Below, piece by piece: positions 1 through 8,173 of a DNA stretch of 51,710 bases. Source of the DNA: Pseudomonadota bacterium. Lineage in GTDB: Bacteria > Desulfobacterota > Desulfovibrionia > Desulfovibrionales > Desulfovibrionaceae. Where the stretch lies: contig JAEYOJ010000009.1 in the NCBI GenBank assembly GCA_023411815.1, forward strand, positions 1 to 51,710, written 5' to 3'. The position numbers and the translations under genes are program-made. The notes beneath the pieces are model-generated. The model did no database searches and had not been told where the DNA came from. It was given only the letters and a program-made list of their open reading frames with translations. Each line of letters opens with the position of its first letter. Positions within the stretch are counted from its first letter, which is position 1.

Positions 1-95
1 CCCATTCGTCCATCCCCGAAGCATATTCCAATTCGTCTTGCCCAGTCCGTCTCGTGAAGGCCCTTGCGCCGTGTCGCCCGCTTTTGGCGCGGGCG

Positions 96-257
96 TCAGG
101 CTCTGCCGCGGCCCATGATGAGCGAGACGATGAACAGGACCAGGAAGACGAAGAAGAGTATCTTGGCGATGCTCGAGGCGGTGCCGGCAATGCCGCCGAA
201 GCCGAAAATGGCCGCGACGATGGCTATGATGAGAAAGATGACTGCCCATCTCAGCAT
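96..257 (-). CDS. DUF1328 (YtjA-like) small membrane protein
   Basis: This 53-residue protein starts MLRWAVIFLIIAIVAAIFGF and consists of two hydrophobic segments joined by a Gly/Ser-rich turn, ending in RGRA. That is the usual size and layout of the DUF1328/YtjA inner-membrane family, whose function is unknown. I chose the start at 257 because AAAGGAGG sits seven bases upstream; the reading frame extends further upstream but without a ribosome site. The gene stands alone and reads toward the window start. Family assignment is fairly sure; no role can be inferred from the neighbours. Confidence 0.85.
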   Translation of the reverse strand: MLRWAVIFLIIAIVAAIFGFGGIAGTASSIAKILFFVFLVLFIVSLIMGRGRA

Positions 258-486
258 GCTAGCCTCCTTTTTCTTTTGCCCTGAGCCGGTGACGTCGGCT
301 CCGTGCGTCCTAGGCGAGCATGAAGCGACCGTGGGCCGAAGGCCATGATTAAGGAGAGTCCTCAGACTCAAGGACTAGGCCGACCCGGAATGCGCTGTCC
401 CGGATTCGAAGGCCTTGGGAACGTGCCGGGATGATCCTGATGATAAAAGTCCTGTTGCAAGCCCCGGCTGCCGATCGGAAGGCATG

Positions 487-528
487 AAAAAGCCGGCTTG
501 GCGATTGTAATCGCCAAGCCGGCTTTTT
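487..528 (-). terminator. Strong hairpin terminator of the HU gene
   Basis: A perfect 20-bp stem (487-506 with 509-528) with a two-base spacer is flanked by A5 on one side and T5 on the other. It lies just downstream of the minus-strand HU gene and gives a U-tract on that strand. It could also work on the plus strand. Confidence 0.85.
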
Positions 529-549
529 CGAAAGCCAGCGACCTGACCG

Positions 550-837
550 TTAGGAATTGAGATCTTCCTTCAAGGTCTTGCTCGTGGTGAACTTCACGAC
601 CTTCTTCTCGGGGATCGTGATTTCGGCGCCGGTCTGCGGGTTCCTGCCGGTGCGGCTGGCGCGGGCGCTCAGGGAGAAGGAACCGACATTGGGCAGACGC
701 ACGCCTTCATTGCTCTTGATTCCCTGCGCAAGGGTTTCGCAGAAGACATCGAAAGCCTTCTCGGCGCTCACTTTCGTGGTGAATACGTCGGGAAGCGCCT
801 GGCGCAGCGACTCAACAAACTGCGTTTTGGTGAACAT
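550..837 (-). CDS. HU/IHF-family DNA-binding protein
   Basis: A 95-residue histone-like protein that bends and compacts DNA as a dimer. The helical N-terminal half (MFTKTQFVESLRQAL) is followed by the beta-arm with the RNPQTG motif that inserts into the minor groove, and then the C-terminal helix. Length matches HU. I chose the start at 837 because AGGAGG lies six bases upstream; the alternative ATG at 843 would sit directly on the ribosome site. It ends about 20 bases before a strong terminator, so it is a single-gene unit. HU versus IHF cannot be decided from sequence alone. Confidence 0.92.
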   Translation of the reverse strand: MFTKTQFVESLRQALPDVFTTKVSAEKAFDVFCETLAQGIKSNEGVRLPNVGSFSLSARASRTGRNPQTGAEITIPEKKVVKFTTSKTLKEDLNS

Positions 838-1044
838 GGTCATCCTCCTTTGGACTGATCGTGCAACACCTGCGCAGCGCGAGGTGTCACCCTTCCTTTT
901 GCGTTCTAGGTGGTCTTTGCCCCGCAACTGCCTGCTTGTCAAATGGTTCCACTGGTGAAGGCAGGAAATACGGGCTTTTGGGGCTGGCGTCTCCGTGCCG
1001 TCACAAGATCGTTTGTTGGCTTATGCAATTGTAATGCTTGGAAA

Positions 1045-1050
1045 TGTCAA
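1045..1050 (-). promoter_or_regulatory. Possible -35 element upstream of HU gene
   Basis: On the minus strand a consensus TTGACA occurs in an AT-rich patch about 200 bases before the HU start. A matching -10 at the right spacing is weak (TGCATA at 17 bases), so this is only a candidate promoter. Confidence 0.3.
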
Positions 1051-1180
1051 TAAATTCTGTTATCGGTGGATACCGTATCCAGGCAGAAAGGAAAGAACCG
1101 GCTTTTGTGGGCGAAAGATGGTCGAGGACATGGATCAGGATGTAATCGGACGGGGTTCTTCCGCGAAGAGGGACTGTCCG

Positions 1181-1636
1181 ATGCCGCGAGTTCTGCTCCT
1201 GGCCGGGCACGACGAAGGGCGGAAGCGCTATGAACAGCTCTCTTGCGTATTGCATGCGGAGCTTGTACGCGAAACGAGGCAGGGACGCTGGCCGGCGGAA
1301 CGCACGGTCGCGCTAAGCCTGTCCGATTCAGTCTGCTTCGTGTTCACAACGGCCAGGTGGCTTCCGGGCGATACGGCTTGGCTTGCTATTCCATCCCTTG
1401 GAACTCCGGCTCTGCGGGCTGTCTGCCGCAGGGTGGCCCCATGGCGCGGGGATGCGCTGGGACCGCAGACGTGGCTTGATCACGATCGGGCTTCACCCTT
1501 GGGTGAGGCGGGCGGGCCGATGCCGGGCATCGGCCTGAACTTCGAAGACATCACACCGGCCCAGCGCGAGGCCTTGGACGCCCTGCTCTCGGGGGCGGCT
1601 GCTCCGCGCAGGGGCCAGGGAGCACAGCATGGCTGA
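1181..1636 (+). CDS. Hypothetical protein, possibly PilZ-like
   Basis: A 151-residue reading frame. The C-terminal stretch GIGLNFEDITPAQREALDAL resembles the end of PilZ (cyclic-di-GMP binding) domains, but the arginine-rich N-terminal signature of PilZ is not clear, so the family call is tentative. The start at 1181 has AGAGGGA upstream; in-frame ATGs at 1118 and 1130 are alternatives, and the frame opens at 995. Its stop overlaps the next gene's start by eight bases, which supports both being translated. Confidence 0.45.
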   Translation: MPRVLLLAGHDEGRKRYEQLSCVLHAELVRETRQGRWPAERTVALSLSDSVCFVFTTARWLPGDTAWLAIPSLGTPALRAVCRRVAPWRGDALGPQTWLDHDRASPLGEAGGPMPGIGLNFEDITPAQREALDALLSGAAAPRRGQGAQHG

Positions 1637-1802
1637 TAAGCACGTCACCGATGCCCTGGTCAGGGGCATTCTCTTGGGCGGTTCCGTGGGCATCATCGGC
1701 GGTCTCGTCCTGTCCATGGAACTATCCCGGGCACTCTTGCTGGGCATGCTCTGCGGCGTGCTCGGCGCCGTGACCAGCTATTCCCGCTCCAAAAGAAAGT
1801 AG
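1629..1802 (+). CDS. Small Gly-rich membrane protein
   Basis: A 57-residue protein. After a polar start (MADKHVTDALVRG) come two hydrophobic, Gly-rich segments separated by a short turn at SMELSRA, and then a basic tail (SRSKRK). It looks like a two-pass membrane peptide. It overlaps the end of the preceding PilZ-like gene by eight bases, so translation is probably coupled. I do not recognise a family. Confidence 0.55.
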   Translation: MADKHVTDALVRGILLGGSVGIIGGLVLSMELSRALLLGMLCGVLGAVTSYSRSKRK

Positions 1803-1974
1803 TCCTTTACCGGGCATATCGTGCGGAGGCCGGCGCGGCGATATCGGAGCCTGCGACGTCCCCGGGTCGAAGTCGCGGACGGATGGTGATCGATCCGCTT
1901 CAGAGGCATGGCCTGGCGGCAAGCAATTCGCGTATGCCCGCCAGAGCATTTCCTTTTGAAAATGCTCTGCGAGC

Positions 1975-2060
1975 CATGCGGCGGCAGGGCTTGTCGCTAG
2001 CTACGGCGTAGGCGCAATTCACTTGCGCCGTCAACGCCGGTGCGGGCGTCTTGAAAGCGA
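1975..2060 (+). repeat. Dispersed hairpin repeat, copy 1
   Basis: About 85 bases that match, with scattered changes, the reverse complement of 27029-27110. The shared core is TAGGCGCAATTCACTTGC. The core folds as a hairpin (GGCGCAA, loop TTCAC, TTGCGCC). Both copies lie in gene-free gaps, as expected for a short interspersed palindromic element. Confidence 0.7.
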
Positions 2061-2150
2061 TTCGCTCTATGCCCGTGGTCGCCAGGGTAAGCCCTTGGCG
2101 AGGTCGATTCCGACCTGATCCATACCAGCCTCTTTCCTCCAGGTTCTCCC

Positions 2151-2183
2151 AAAGCCCGATCCTGTCCAGGAGCGGGCTTTTCT
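2151..2183 (+). terminator. Hairpin with T-run
   Basis: AAAGCCCG (2151-2158) pairs with CGGGCTTT (2173-2180), followed by a short T-run. It is far from the nearest upstream gene (1802), so it may end a long 3' tail or an unannotated transcript. Confidence 0.5.
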
Positions 2184-2251
2184 CATCTGCGACGGCAGCA
2201 AAGCTGTGATTCGGCTAACGCTGTCAGTGCAAGTAGGACAACTATTGCTAT

Positions 2252-2275
2252 CTCATGGATGACAGTATCCATGAG
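2252..2275. promoter_or_regulatory. Perfect inverted repeat in AT-rich island
   Basis: CTCATGGAT and ATCCATGAG are separated by six bases, about 240 bases upstream of the glycosyltransferase gene. It could be an operator or an mRNA hairpin; no binding protein can be named. Confidence 0.35.
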
Positions 2276-2510
2276 CTTACTGAAAATCTGAATCGTGTCA
2301 GTAGAATAAATAATCCTTTAATAATTAAGGATAAATTTGTAGTAATCTTAATTTTACGCAAAAAAAATGACTTCAGTTCTTCTCCGACAAGGTCAAAATG
2401 TGGCAAAGTGCGGATAGGTTGCTTTTCCGAAATGCGCCGGAGAGCTGGCAACGTAACTCGCGCATGCAATGGAAGGTTGGCTTGATTGTTCGCTATGCGA
2501 GGTATAGTGC

Positions 2511-3620
2511 ATGAAGATCGCACATGTATCGCCTCTGTTCGAGAGCGTGCCTCCAAAGCTGTATGGTGGTACGGAAAGAGTGGTATCCTACTTGGTCGAG
2601 GAGCTTGTCCGACAGGGACATGATGTGACGCTCTTCGCCAGCGGCGACTCGCTGACCTCGGCCAGGCTCGTGCCCATGTGCCGCAGGTCCTTGCGGCTGG
2701 ACAAAGGCTGCGGGGACGATATTCCGCATCATGTCTACATGCTCGAAAAGGTCGCCCAGTTCGCCGGAGGCTTCCATGTCGTGCATTTCCATACGGGCAT
2801 CCTGCACTTCCCCTTGGCCAGGCGGCTGGACGCGCCGCATGTTACGACCATGCACGGCAGGCTGGACCAGACGGACCTCAAACCCCTGGCGACGGAGTTC
2901 AGTGACCTGCCGCTGGTGTCCATCAGCGACAGCCAGCGCATGCCCTGGCTGTTCATGAATTGGGCCGGGACCGTCCATCACGGCCTGCCGTTGGATCTGC
3001 TGCCCTTTAGCGAACGCCACCAGGGCTATCTGGCCTTCCTAGGGCGCATAAGCCCCGAAAAACGCGTGGACAGGGCCATCGCCATGGCCGTGGAGGCGGA
3101 GGTGCCGATCAAGATCGCGGCCAAGATCGATAAGCGGGATGCAGAGTATTACGAAACGCACATCAAGCGCCTGTTCGATCATCCGCTGGTGGAGTATGTC
3201 GGCGAGATCGGCGAGGCGGAGAAAGGCGCCTTTCTGGGCGGCGCCATGGCCCTGCTCTTCCCCATAGACTGGCCCGAGCCCTTCGGCCTGACCATGATCG
3301 AGTCCCTGGCCTGCGGAACGCCGGTGATCGCCTATGACCACGGTTCGGTGCCCGAGGTGCTCAGGGAAGGCCAAACGGCCTTCATCGTGGACAGCGTGGA
3401 GGCTGGCGCCAGGGCGGTGATGCAGGTGGAGAGCCTGTCGCGCCGCCAGTGCCGGCAGGAGTTCGAGCGGCGCTTCAGTGTGCGGACCATGGCCAGGCGC
3501 TACGTGAAGATCTACGAGACGCTCGTGTCCAATTGGGAACCCAGGAGCAGGCATTTTCCGAACGGGAGCAGGAGCACATGGCAGAAGTTATCCAGATTGA
3601 CCAACAGTACTATGTCCTAG
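2511..3620 (+). CDS. Glycosyltransferase family 4 (GT-B fold)
   Basis: A 369-residue retaining glycosyltransferase. The N-terminal Rossmann half starts MKIAHVSPLFESVPP and contains GGTERVV, typical of GT4. The C-terminal half has GRISPEKR and the donor-binding E-x7-E region PEPFGLTMIESLACGTPVI. GAGGT lies seven bases before the ATG. Its last 43 bases overlap the start of the debranching-type enzyme, so the two are co-translated and probably act on the same glucan or glycoside. The donor and acceptor cannot be read from sequence. The C-terminal tail of about 25 residues past the domain is basic and may be poorly conserved. Confidence 0.88.
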   Translation: MKIAHVSPLFESVPPKLYGGTERVVSYLVEELVRQGHDVTLFASGDSLTSARLVPMCRRSLRLDKGCGDDIPHHVYMLEKVAQFAGGFHVVHFHTGILHFPLARRLDAPHVTTMHGRLDQTDLKPLATEFSDLPLVSISDSQRMPWLFMNWAGTVHHGLPLDLLPFSERHQGYLAFLGRISPEKRVDRAIAMAVEAEVPIKIAAKIDKRDAEYYETHIKRLFDHPLVEYVGEIGEAEKGAFLGGAMALLFPIDWPEPFGLTMIESLACGTPVIAYDHGSVPEVLREGQTAFIVDSVEAGARAVMQVESLSRRQCRQEFERRFSVRTMARRYVKIYETLVSNWEPRSRHFPNGSRSTWQKLSRLTNSTMS

Positions 3621-5743
3621 CCACTTCGGCCGTATCGGGTGCCTCCAAGCGAGTGCTCAAGCAGGGCGATACGTTCGGTGTGTTCGACCGCCATGGCGAC
3701 GTGCGCACCTTCGGCAAAACCGAGCAGGGCGTCTACCATGAGGGAACCCGCTTCGTGTCCCGCATGGAGTTGCTCGTCAACGGCAAGCGGCCGCTCCTGC
3801 TCAGCTCGAACATCCAGGAGAACGATCTCCTGTTCACCGTGGATTCAACCAACCCGGATTTCTTTGACGGCGACGAGCGCACTCTGGCCAGCGGCGATCT
3901 TCACGTGGCCCGCTCCAAGTTCCTGCACGATGCGGTTTGCCACGAGATCATCAGGTTCACGAACTTCGGGGAGTCCGAAGCGGCGTTCACGGCCGAACTG
4001 ATCTTCGACGCGGATTTTGTCGATGTGTTCGAAGTCAGGGGCATGAGGCGCAAGCAGCGCGGCAAGCTCATCGAGCCGAGACGGGAAGGGCGGGCGATCG
4101 TCATAGGCTACGAGGGCCTGGACGGTATCAGGCGCGAGACACGCTTCGAGGTGTCGCCCGAACCCGAGACGCTTGACGGATCAGAGCTGAAATACGCCTT
4201 TCGCCTCGGCCGCAGGGAGCAGGCCCAGATATCCGTTCAGGCCGTATGCGTCCTGAATGAGAAGAGGTCTGAAGTACTGGACACGAACACCGCCTATGAG
4301 AGTGTCTGCAAAGAAGCCAGGAGCCTGGAGCAATCCTGCTGCGCCTTGCGGACATCGAGCGAGCTGTTCAACACGTTTCTCAAGCGGGCCACCGCGGACC
4401 TGCGGATGCTCGCGACGGGCATGGACGACGCCCATTACCCGTACGCCGGCATTCCGTGGTACTCCACGCCCTTTGGCCGCGATGGGATCATCACCGCCAT
4501 GGAAAGCCTGTGGATCAATCCGGACAGCGCGCGCGGAGTGCTATCCTTCCTCTCCAAGACCCAGGCCGAGAGCTACAACGAAAGCCAGGACGCCGAGCCG
4601 GGCAAGATCCTGCACGAATCCCGCAAATCCGAAATGGCCAACACGGGCGAAATACCTTTCGGACAGTATTACGGAACCATAGACGCCACGCCGCTGTATC
4701 TCATGCTCGCCGGGCAGTTCCTGCGCCGCACCGGGGACGTGGCCTTCATCGCGAAGCTGTGGCCGCACTTCGAGCGCGCCCTGAACTGGATCGACAAATA
4801 CGGCGACCAGGACGGCGACGGGTTCGTGGAGTATCTGGTCAAGGCGCACAAGGGGCTGCGCAACCAGGGCTGGAAAGATTCCGAGGATTCGATCTTTCAT
4901 GCCGACGGACGGCTGGCCGAGGGATCGATCGCCCTGTGCGAGGTGCAGGCTTACGTATACGGGGCCAAGAACGAGATGGCCTACATGGCCGAGATGCTCG
5001 GCCGCAGGGCCGACGCCATGCGGCTCAAGGCCGAGGCCGTGGACCTGCGCAAGCGCTTCGAGGAAACCTTCTGGGACGAGGAGCTGTCCACCTACGTGCT
5101 GGCCCTGGACGGGGAGAAACAGCCGTGTCGGGTCAAGTCGTCCAACGCCGGCCACTGCCTTTTCGCGGGCATCGCCAGCGAAGAACGGGCCAGGCGGCTT
5201 GAACAGGTGATCCTGTCAAAGGAGATGCATTCGGGCTGGGGCGTGCGCACCATCGCCTCGGACCAGTCCCGCTACAACCCGATGTCCTACCACAACGGCT
5301 CCATCTGGCCCCATGACAACGCCCTGATCGCTTACGGCCTATCCCTGTACGGCCTGAAAGAAGGGGCGAAGCGCATCCTCGAGGACCTTTTCCAGGCGAG
5401 CATGTTCATGGATCAGCAACGTTTGCCGGAGCTGTACTGCGGTTTTCACCGGCGGTCCGGCGAGGGGCCGACGCTCTATCCCGTGGCCTGCAGCCCGCAG
5501 GCCTGGGCCAGCGGAGCCATTCCCTACCTGCTGCAAGCCTGTCTCGGCTTGTCCATCGACGCCATCGCCAAGACGGTCACCTTCAACCAGCCGACGCTCC
5601 CGGATTCCCTGGACTGGCTGCGCATCCGCGGGATGCGCGTCGGCACGGCGGAGCTCGACATCCTGCTCTCCAAGTATGAAGGCGACGTGGGTGCGCATCT
5701 GGAACGCCGCGAAGGCGAGGTGACCCTGCGCATCGTCAAATAG
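3578..5743 (+). CDS. Amylo-alpha-1,6-glucosidase / glycogen debranching-type enzyme
   Basis: A 721-residue cytosolic enzyme. The N-terminal part (to about residue 260) looks like the beta-rich domain found in bacterial debranching-type proteins. The rest is the (alpha/alpha)6 GDE C-terminal domain, with the signatures GIPWYSTPFGRDGIITAMES, NQGWKDSEDS and YHNGSIWPHDNALIAYGL. The family removes alpha-1,6-linked glucose from glucans. I chose the ATG at 3578, preceded by GGAGCAGGAG, over the longer frame opening at 3449. It overlaps the upstream GT4 gene by 43 bases, so the pair probably builds and trims one polysaccharide or glucoside. Confidence 0.85.
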   Translation: MAEVIQIDQQYYVLATSAVSGASKRVLKQGDTFGVFDRHGDVRTFGKTEQGVYHEGTRFVSRMELLVNGKRPLLLSSNIQENDLLFTVDSTNPDFFDGDERTLASGDLHVARSKFLHDAVCHEIIRFTNFGESEAAFTAELIFDADFVDVFEVRGMRRKQRGKLIEPRREGRAIVIGYEGLDGIRRETRFEVSPEPETLDGSELKYAFRLGRREQAQISVQAVCVLNEKRSEVLDTNTAYESVCKEARSLEQSCCALRTSSELFNTFLKRATADLRMLATGMDDAHYPYAGIPWYSTPFGRDGIITAMESLWINPDSARGVLSFLSKTQAESYNESQDAEPGKILHESRKSEMANTGEIPFGQYYGTIDATPLYLMLAGQFLRRTGDVAFIAKLWPHFERALNWIDKYGDQDGDGFVEYLVKAHKGLRNQGWKDSEDSIFHADGRLAEGSIALCEVQAYVYGAKNEMAYMAEMLGRRADAMRLKAEAVDLRKRFEETFWDEELSTYVLALDGEKQPCRVKSSNAGHCLFAGIASEERARRLEQVILSKEMHSGWGVRTIASDQSRYNPMSYHNGSIWPHDNALIAYGLSLYGLKEGAKRILEDLFQASMFMDQQRLPELYCGFHRRSGEGPTLYPVACSPQAWASGAIPYLLQACLGLSIDAIAKTVTFNQPTLPDSLDWLRIRGMRVGTAELDILLSKYEGDVGAHLERREGEVTLRIVK

Positions 5744-5748
5744 GCGCC

Positions 5749-6311
5749 TCAATCGTCGAGCATGCGCAGGATGGCCGGCAGGCGCGGCAGGTACTTGCCT
5801 TCGAGCAGGGCCATGGCCCGGTCCTCGTCCCGGACGTAGTCCTCCTCGTGGAACAGGGCGTGGTGCCCGGAGCCCACGACGCGGTGCTGAAAAACCCTGC
5901 GCATGTCCACATGCTTGAAGCGGTGGCCCCGGCGCGACAGGTGCGCGAACCACGCCACGCCGATGTCCAGCACGCCGTCGCCGGTTTCCGGGTCGCCGAT
6001 GTCCACGTAGGCCCGAAGGGCGGGGCATCGCCGATGGGCGCCGTGAGCGGTCGGGCCTGCTCCATGTCGATGAGGCCGCACCATTCGTTGAGCCGGCAGT
6101 CGGGCAGGGGCCAGGGGTGCTCCTGGATGTGGCGCGTGTCGCCGTCCAGGTACTTGCGATGGTGCTTGTACCATGTTGGGGGGATGCCCAGGCGCTGGAT
6201 ATCCTCCTCGGGCTGATGGAAGACCGGTGCAGCTGTTCGGATGACGGCCGCTAGTCGTGGTAGCGCTCGGAGGAGCACTCCTTGGCCATGGACGTCGGGC
6301 ACTTGCGGCAC
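5749..6311 (-). pseudogene. Frameshifted gene of unknown family
   Basis: Two minus-strand frames join into one plausible protein. The upstream part includes WYKHHRKYLDGDTRHIQEHP and ends APIGDAPPFG. The downstream part starts AYVDIGDPETGDG and contains VVGSGHHALFHEEDY, ending LRMLDD. The switch falls at about 6010-6020, where restoring one base in a short G/C run (GGGCC to GGGGCC on the coding strand) would fuse them. It is therefore either a recent frameshift mutation or a sequencing error. The 5' limit is unsure. I do not recognise the family. It converges on the debranching gene with five bases between the stops. Confidence 0.5.
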
Positions 6312-6313
6312 AT
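6251..6313 (-). CDS. Possible 20-residue CxxC leader or broken 5' end
   Basis: ATG at 6313 with GGAGAAA upstream opens MCRKCPTSMAKECSSERYHD and stops at 6251. It carries a CxxC and a third Cys. It may be a genuine micro-protein, or the true N-terminus of the frameshifted gene that follows, disconnected by a second lesion. Evidence is only the ribosome site and the Cys pattern. Confidence 0.25.
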   Translation of the reverse strand: MCRKCPTSMAKECSSERYHD

Positions 6314-6376
6314 GCCGTTTCTCCGGGTATCGCCCGCCATCTGCAAGGGCGGCTTTCCACCTCGGCTCGCGTCGGC

Positions 6377-6991
6377 CTACGCTTCGATGAGAATGGCCCT
6401 CGCCGGAGCGCCGTCGGTGCGCAGTTTGAGCGGCAGCCCGCAGAAGATGTAGCGGCCCGGCTCAACGTCCTTGAGGCGCAGCCCCTCGAAAACGGTCATG
6501 CGCTGCACGAGCAGTTCGTGCACCCGGCCGGAGCCTTCCAGGGCCTCCACGCTCAGGTAGTCCACGCCCAGGGTGCGTACTCCCTTGTCCACGAGGTACT
6601 GCGCCGCATCCTCGGCGAGGTGGGTGTAATCCTCGCGGAAGGTTTCGTACTGCTCCAGGGAGTTGCGCGTCCTGAGGAGCACGATGGAGCCGTAATCCAG
6701 ATTCTGGCCGCGCAGGTGCTCGGCGCGGATGACCCGGTCCGCGCCGGTCAGATCGAGCACCTCGCAAGGTCCGTAGAGGCTGTCTAGGGGCAGTTCGGCC
6801 ACGCTGCGGCCCTGCTCGGCGATGTGCAGTTGCGCGTCCACGTGGGTTCCGGTGTGGCTGCCCATGGTAAGCAGGCTCACGTTCATCTCGCCTTCGGCCA
6901 GGGTGGAGTGCTGCTCGAAGCGCGGTTTGGGATCGCCGGGAAAGACGATCATGTTCTCGTGTATGTCCATGGATATGTCGATGATGCGCAT
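6377..6991 (-). CDS. Cyclase/kynurenine formamidase-like metal hydrolase
   Basis: A 204-residue protein of the cyclase (PF04199) family. The metal-binding motif HTGTHVDAQLH is present as H46, H50, D52 and H56, matching HxGTHxDxxxH. Family members hydrolyse amides or act in polyketide and tryptophan catabolism. No tryptophan pathway gene is nearby, so the substrate is unknown. GGGAGG lies upstream of the ATG at 6991. Length matches the family and nothing seems missing. Confidence 0.85.
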   Translation of the reverse strand: MRIIDISMDIHENMIVFPGDPKPRFEQHSTLAEGEMNVSLLTMGSHTGTHVDAQLHIAEQGRSVAELPLDSLYGPCEVLDLTGADRVIRAEHLRGQNLDYGSIVLLRTRNSLEQYETFREDYTHLAEDAAQYLVDKGVRTLGVDYLSVEALEGSGRVHELLVQRMTVFEGLRLKDVEPGRYIFCGLPLKLRTDGAPARAILIEA

Positions 6992-7147
6992 GTTCGCCTC
7001 CCTTGGGACTAGTAGTTCGCTCCTGGCTGGCGGCTTTCCGCGCCCCTGCGCGCCAAGGGCGTCCCGCAGTATAGGCCAGGAGGGGGAACAAGGGAACTCG
7101 CTCCAGAGTGCGGGCGAGAACGAGCTCGCCCGGACCCGGCGAGCGCA

Positions 7148-7849
7148 TCAGCGTGTCGCGGGCGCGGCGTGGCCGCCTGGAATGCTATCGAGGTCGGCCA
7201 GCAGCTCGTCGAGGCAGGGCAGGGCCGGGTAGAACAGATCCGGCCGTGAGGCCCGTACGGCCTCGGGGTTGGCCTGGCCGTTGCCCACGATGACCGCCAC
7301 GGCGTCAATGGCCCGCGCGGCGGCCACATCGCGCGGCGTGTCGCCCACGACAACCAGCCTGCCCGGCCGTAGCGCCATCGCCTCGGCTGCCGCATGACGG
7401 GCGATGCGCGCCCGCGCCGGGCCGTGCTCGGCGAATCCGCCTGCCAGTTCCGGCACGCCGAGTCCCGAGCCCGACAGCTTGGCTGCGGCCACCTGCCGGA
7501 AGTTGCCCGTCAGGAAGAAATTGCTACACATGGGCGACGCGGCGGCCTCGCGGAACAGGGCCTGGGAGGCGGGCAGGGGCGGGCAGGGCTGCGTGCGCAG
7601 ATTGCTGCAGGCCAGCTCAAGATAGGCCGCGCAGATTTGTTCGGCCGTGCAGTAATCGGCGGCATCGGGAAACAGGTCGCAGATGCCCGCGGCGATGAGC
7701 GGGTCGGTGCTGCCGCCCGCGTCAAGCTCGTCCCACTCGAAGCGGCTGCCGAGTATTTTCTCCGCCAGCTCCTTCCAGGCCTCGATGGGGCCTTCGGAGC
7801 GGCCCACTAACGTTCCGTCGATGTCCCACAAGAAATGAATGGCTTGCAT
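7148..7849 (-). CDS. HAD-superfamily phosphatase (phosphoglycolate phosphatase-like)
   Basis: A 233-residue haloacid dehalogenase-type hydrolase. Motif I is WDIDGTLV with nucleophile D9 and acid D11; motif IV is VVVGDTPRDV. Between them is a helical cap, as in phosphoglycolate phosphatase-like (C1 cap) members. The start at 7849 is preceded by GGAGAGG; the longer frame to 7990 has no better site and would delay the nucleophile by 47 residues. The physiological substrate cannot be stated. It is divergent from the two micro-proteins at 8005. Confidence 0.85.
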   Translation of the reverse strand: MQAIHFLWDIDGTLVGRSEGPIEAWKELAEKILGSRFEWDELDAGGSTDPLIAAGICDLFPDAADYCTAEQICAAYLELACSNLRTQPCPPLPASQALFREAAASPMCSNFFLTGNFRQVAAAKLSGSGLGVPELAGGFAEHGPARARIARHAAAEAMALRPGRLVVVGDTPRDVAAARAIDAVAVIVGNGQANPEAVRASRPDLFYPALPCLDELLADLDSIPGGHAAPATR

Positions 7850-8004
7850 GGTCCTCTCCCATGCAAGCTTTGTGCGCGCCTGCAACGCCCCGTCAGCACA
7901 GCCGGCCGGGCATCCGGAGCGGACTTGTCGCCGCTGCTGGATCAACCAGCGCAAAGTCTGATATGCAAGGCCATCGAGCAGATTCATCAAGGAGGACGAC
8001 CGCC

Positions 8005-8100
8005 ATGGAGCATCCGCTGGCCTTGGGCCTGGCCGCCTTGTTCGGGGTGCTGACCTTCGTGGGCCTGGCGCTTGGGCTGCGCAAGCGCTGCACTCCCTGA
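8005..8100 (+). CDS. 31-residue single-pass membrane peptide
   Basis: MEHPLALGLAALFGVLTFVG followed by a short basic tail, RKRCTP: one hydrophobic segment. AAGGAGG sits upstream at good spacing. It is followed without any gap by a second micro-ORF (TGA directly then ATG), so both may be translated from one message. No family recognised. Confidence 0.5.
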   Translation: MEHPLALGLAALFGVLTFVGLALGLRKRCTP

Positions 8101-8169
8101 ATGCTGCTCTACGGCTCCCTGGGAGTGGGGGCGCTCGTCTACTATTTGCTCGGCAATTGGCTGTATTGA
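8101..8169 (+). CDS. 22-residue hydrophobic peptide, second of a tandem pair
   Basis: MLLYGSLGVGALVYYLLGNW plus LY, starting on the base right after the previous stop. It is almost wholly hydrophobic and aromatic-rich. Its ribosome site would lie within the upstream micro-ORF (none obvious), so expression probably depends on termination-reinitiation. It may also be the remnant of one longer membrane protein split by a stop. Confidence 0.35.
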   Translation: MLLYGSLGVGALVYYLLGNWLY

Positions 8170-8173
8170 CCGC

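Larger units (their letters stand above)
1803..2510. other. 708-base gap: repeat, hairpins and AT-rich island
   Basis: No convincing gene is present. It contains a hairpin AGAGCATTT/AAATGCTCT (1943-1968), a copy of a dispersed repeat (1975-2060), a terminator-like hairpin (2151-2180), and an AT-rich island (about 2215-2400) with two inverted repeats: CTCATGGAT/ATCCATGAG (2252-2275) and ATCCTT/AAGGAT (2313-2332). Confidence 0.6.

Noticed and set aside
2248..2556. 102-residue minus-strand open frame
   Set aside because: Lies over the AT-rich regulatory island and the start of the GT4 gene; no domain and no ribosome site.
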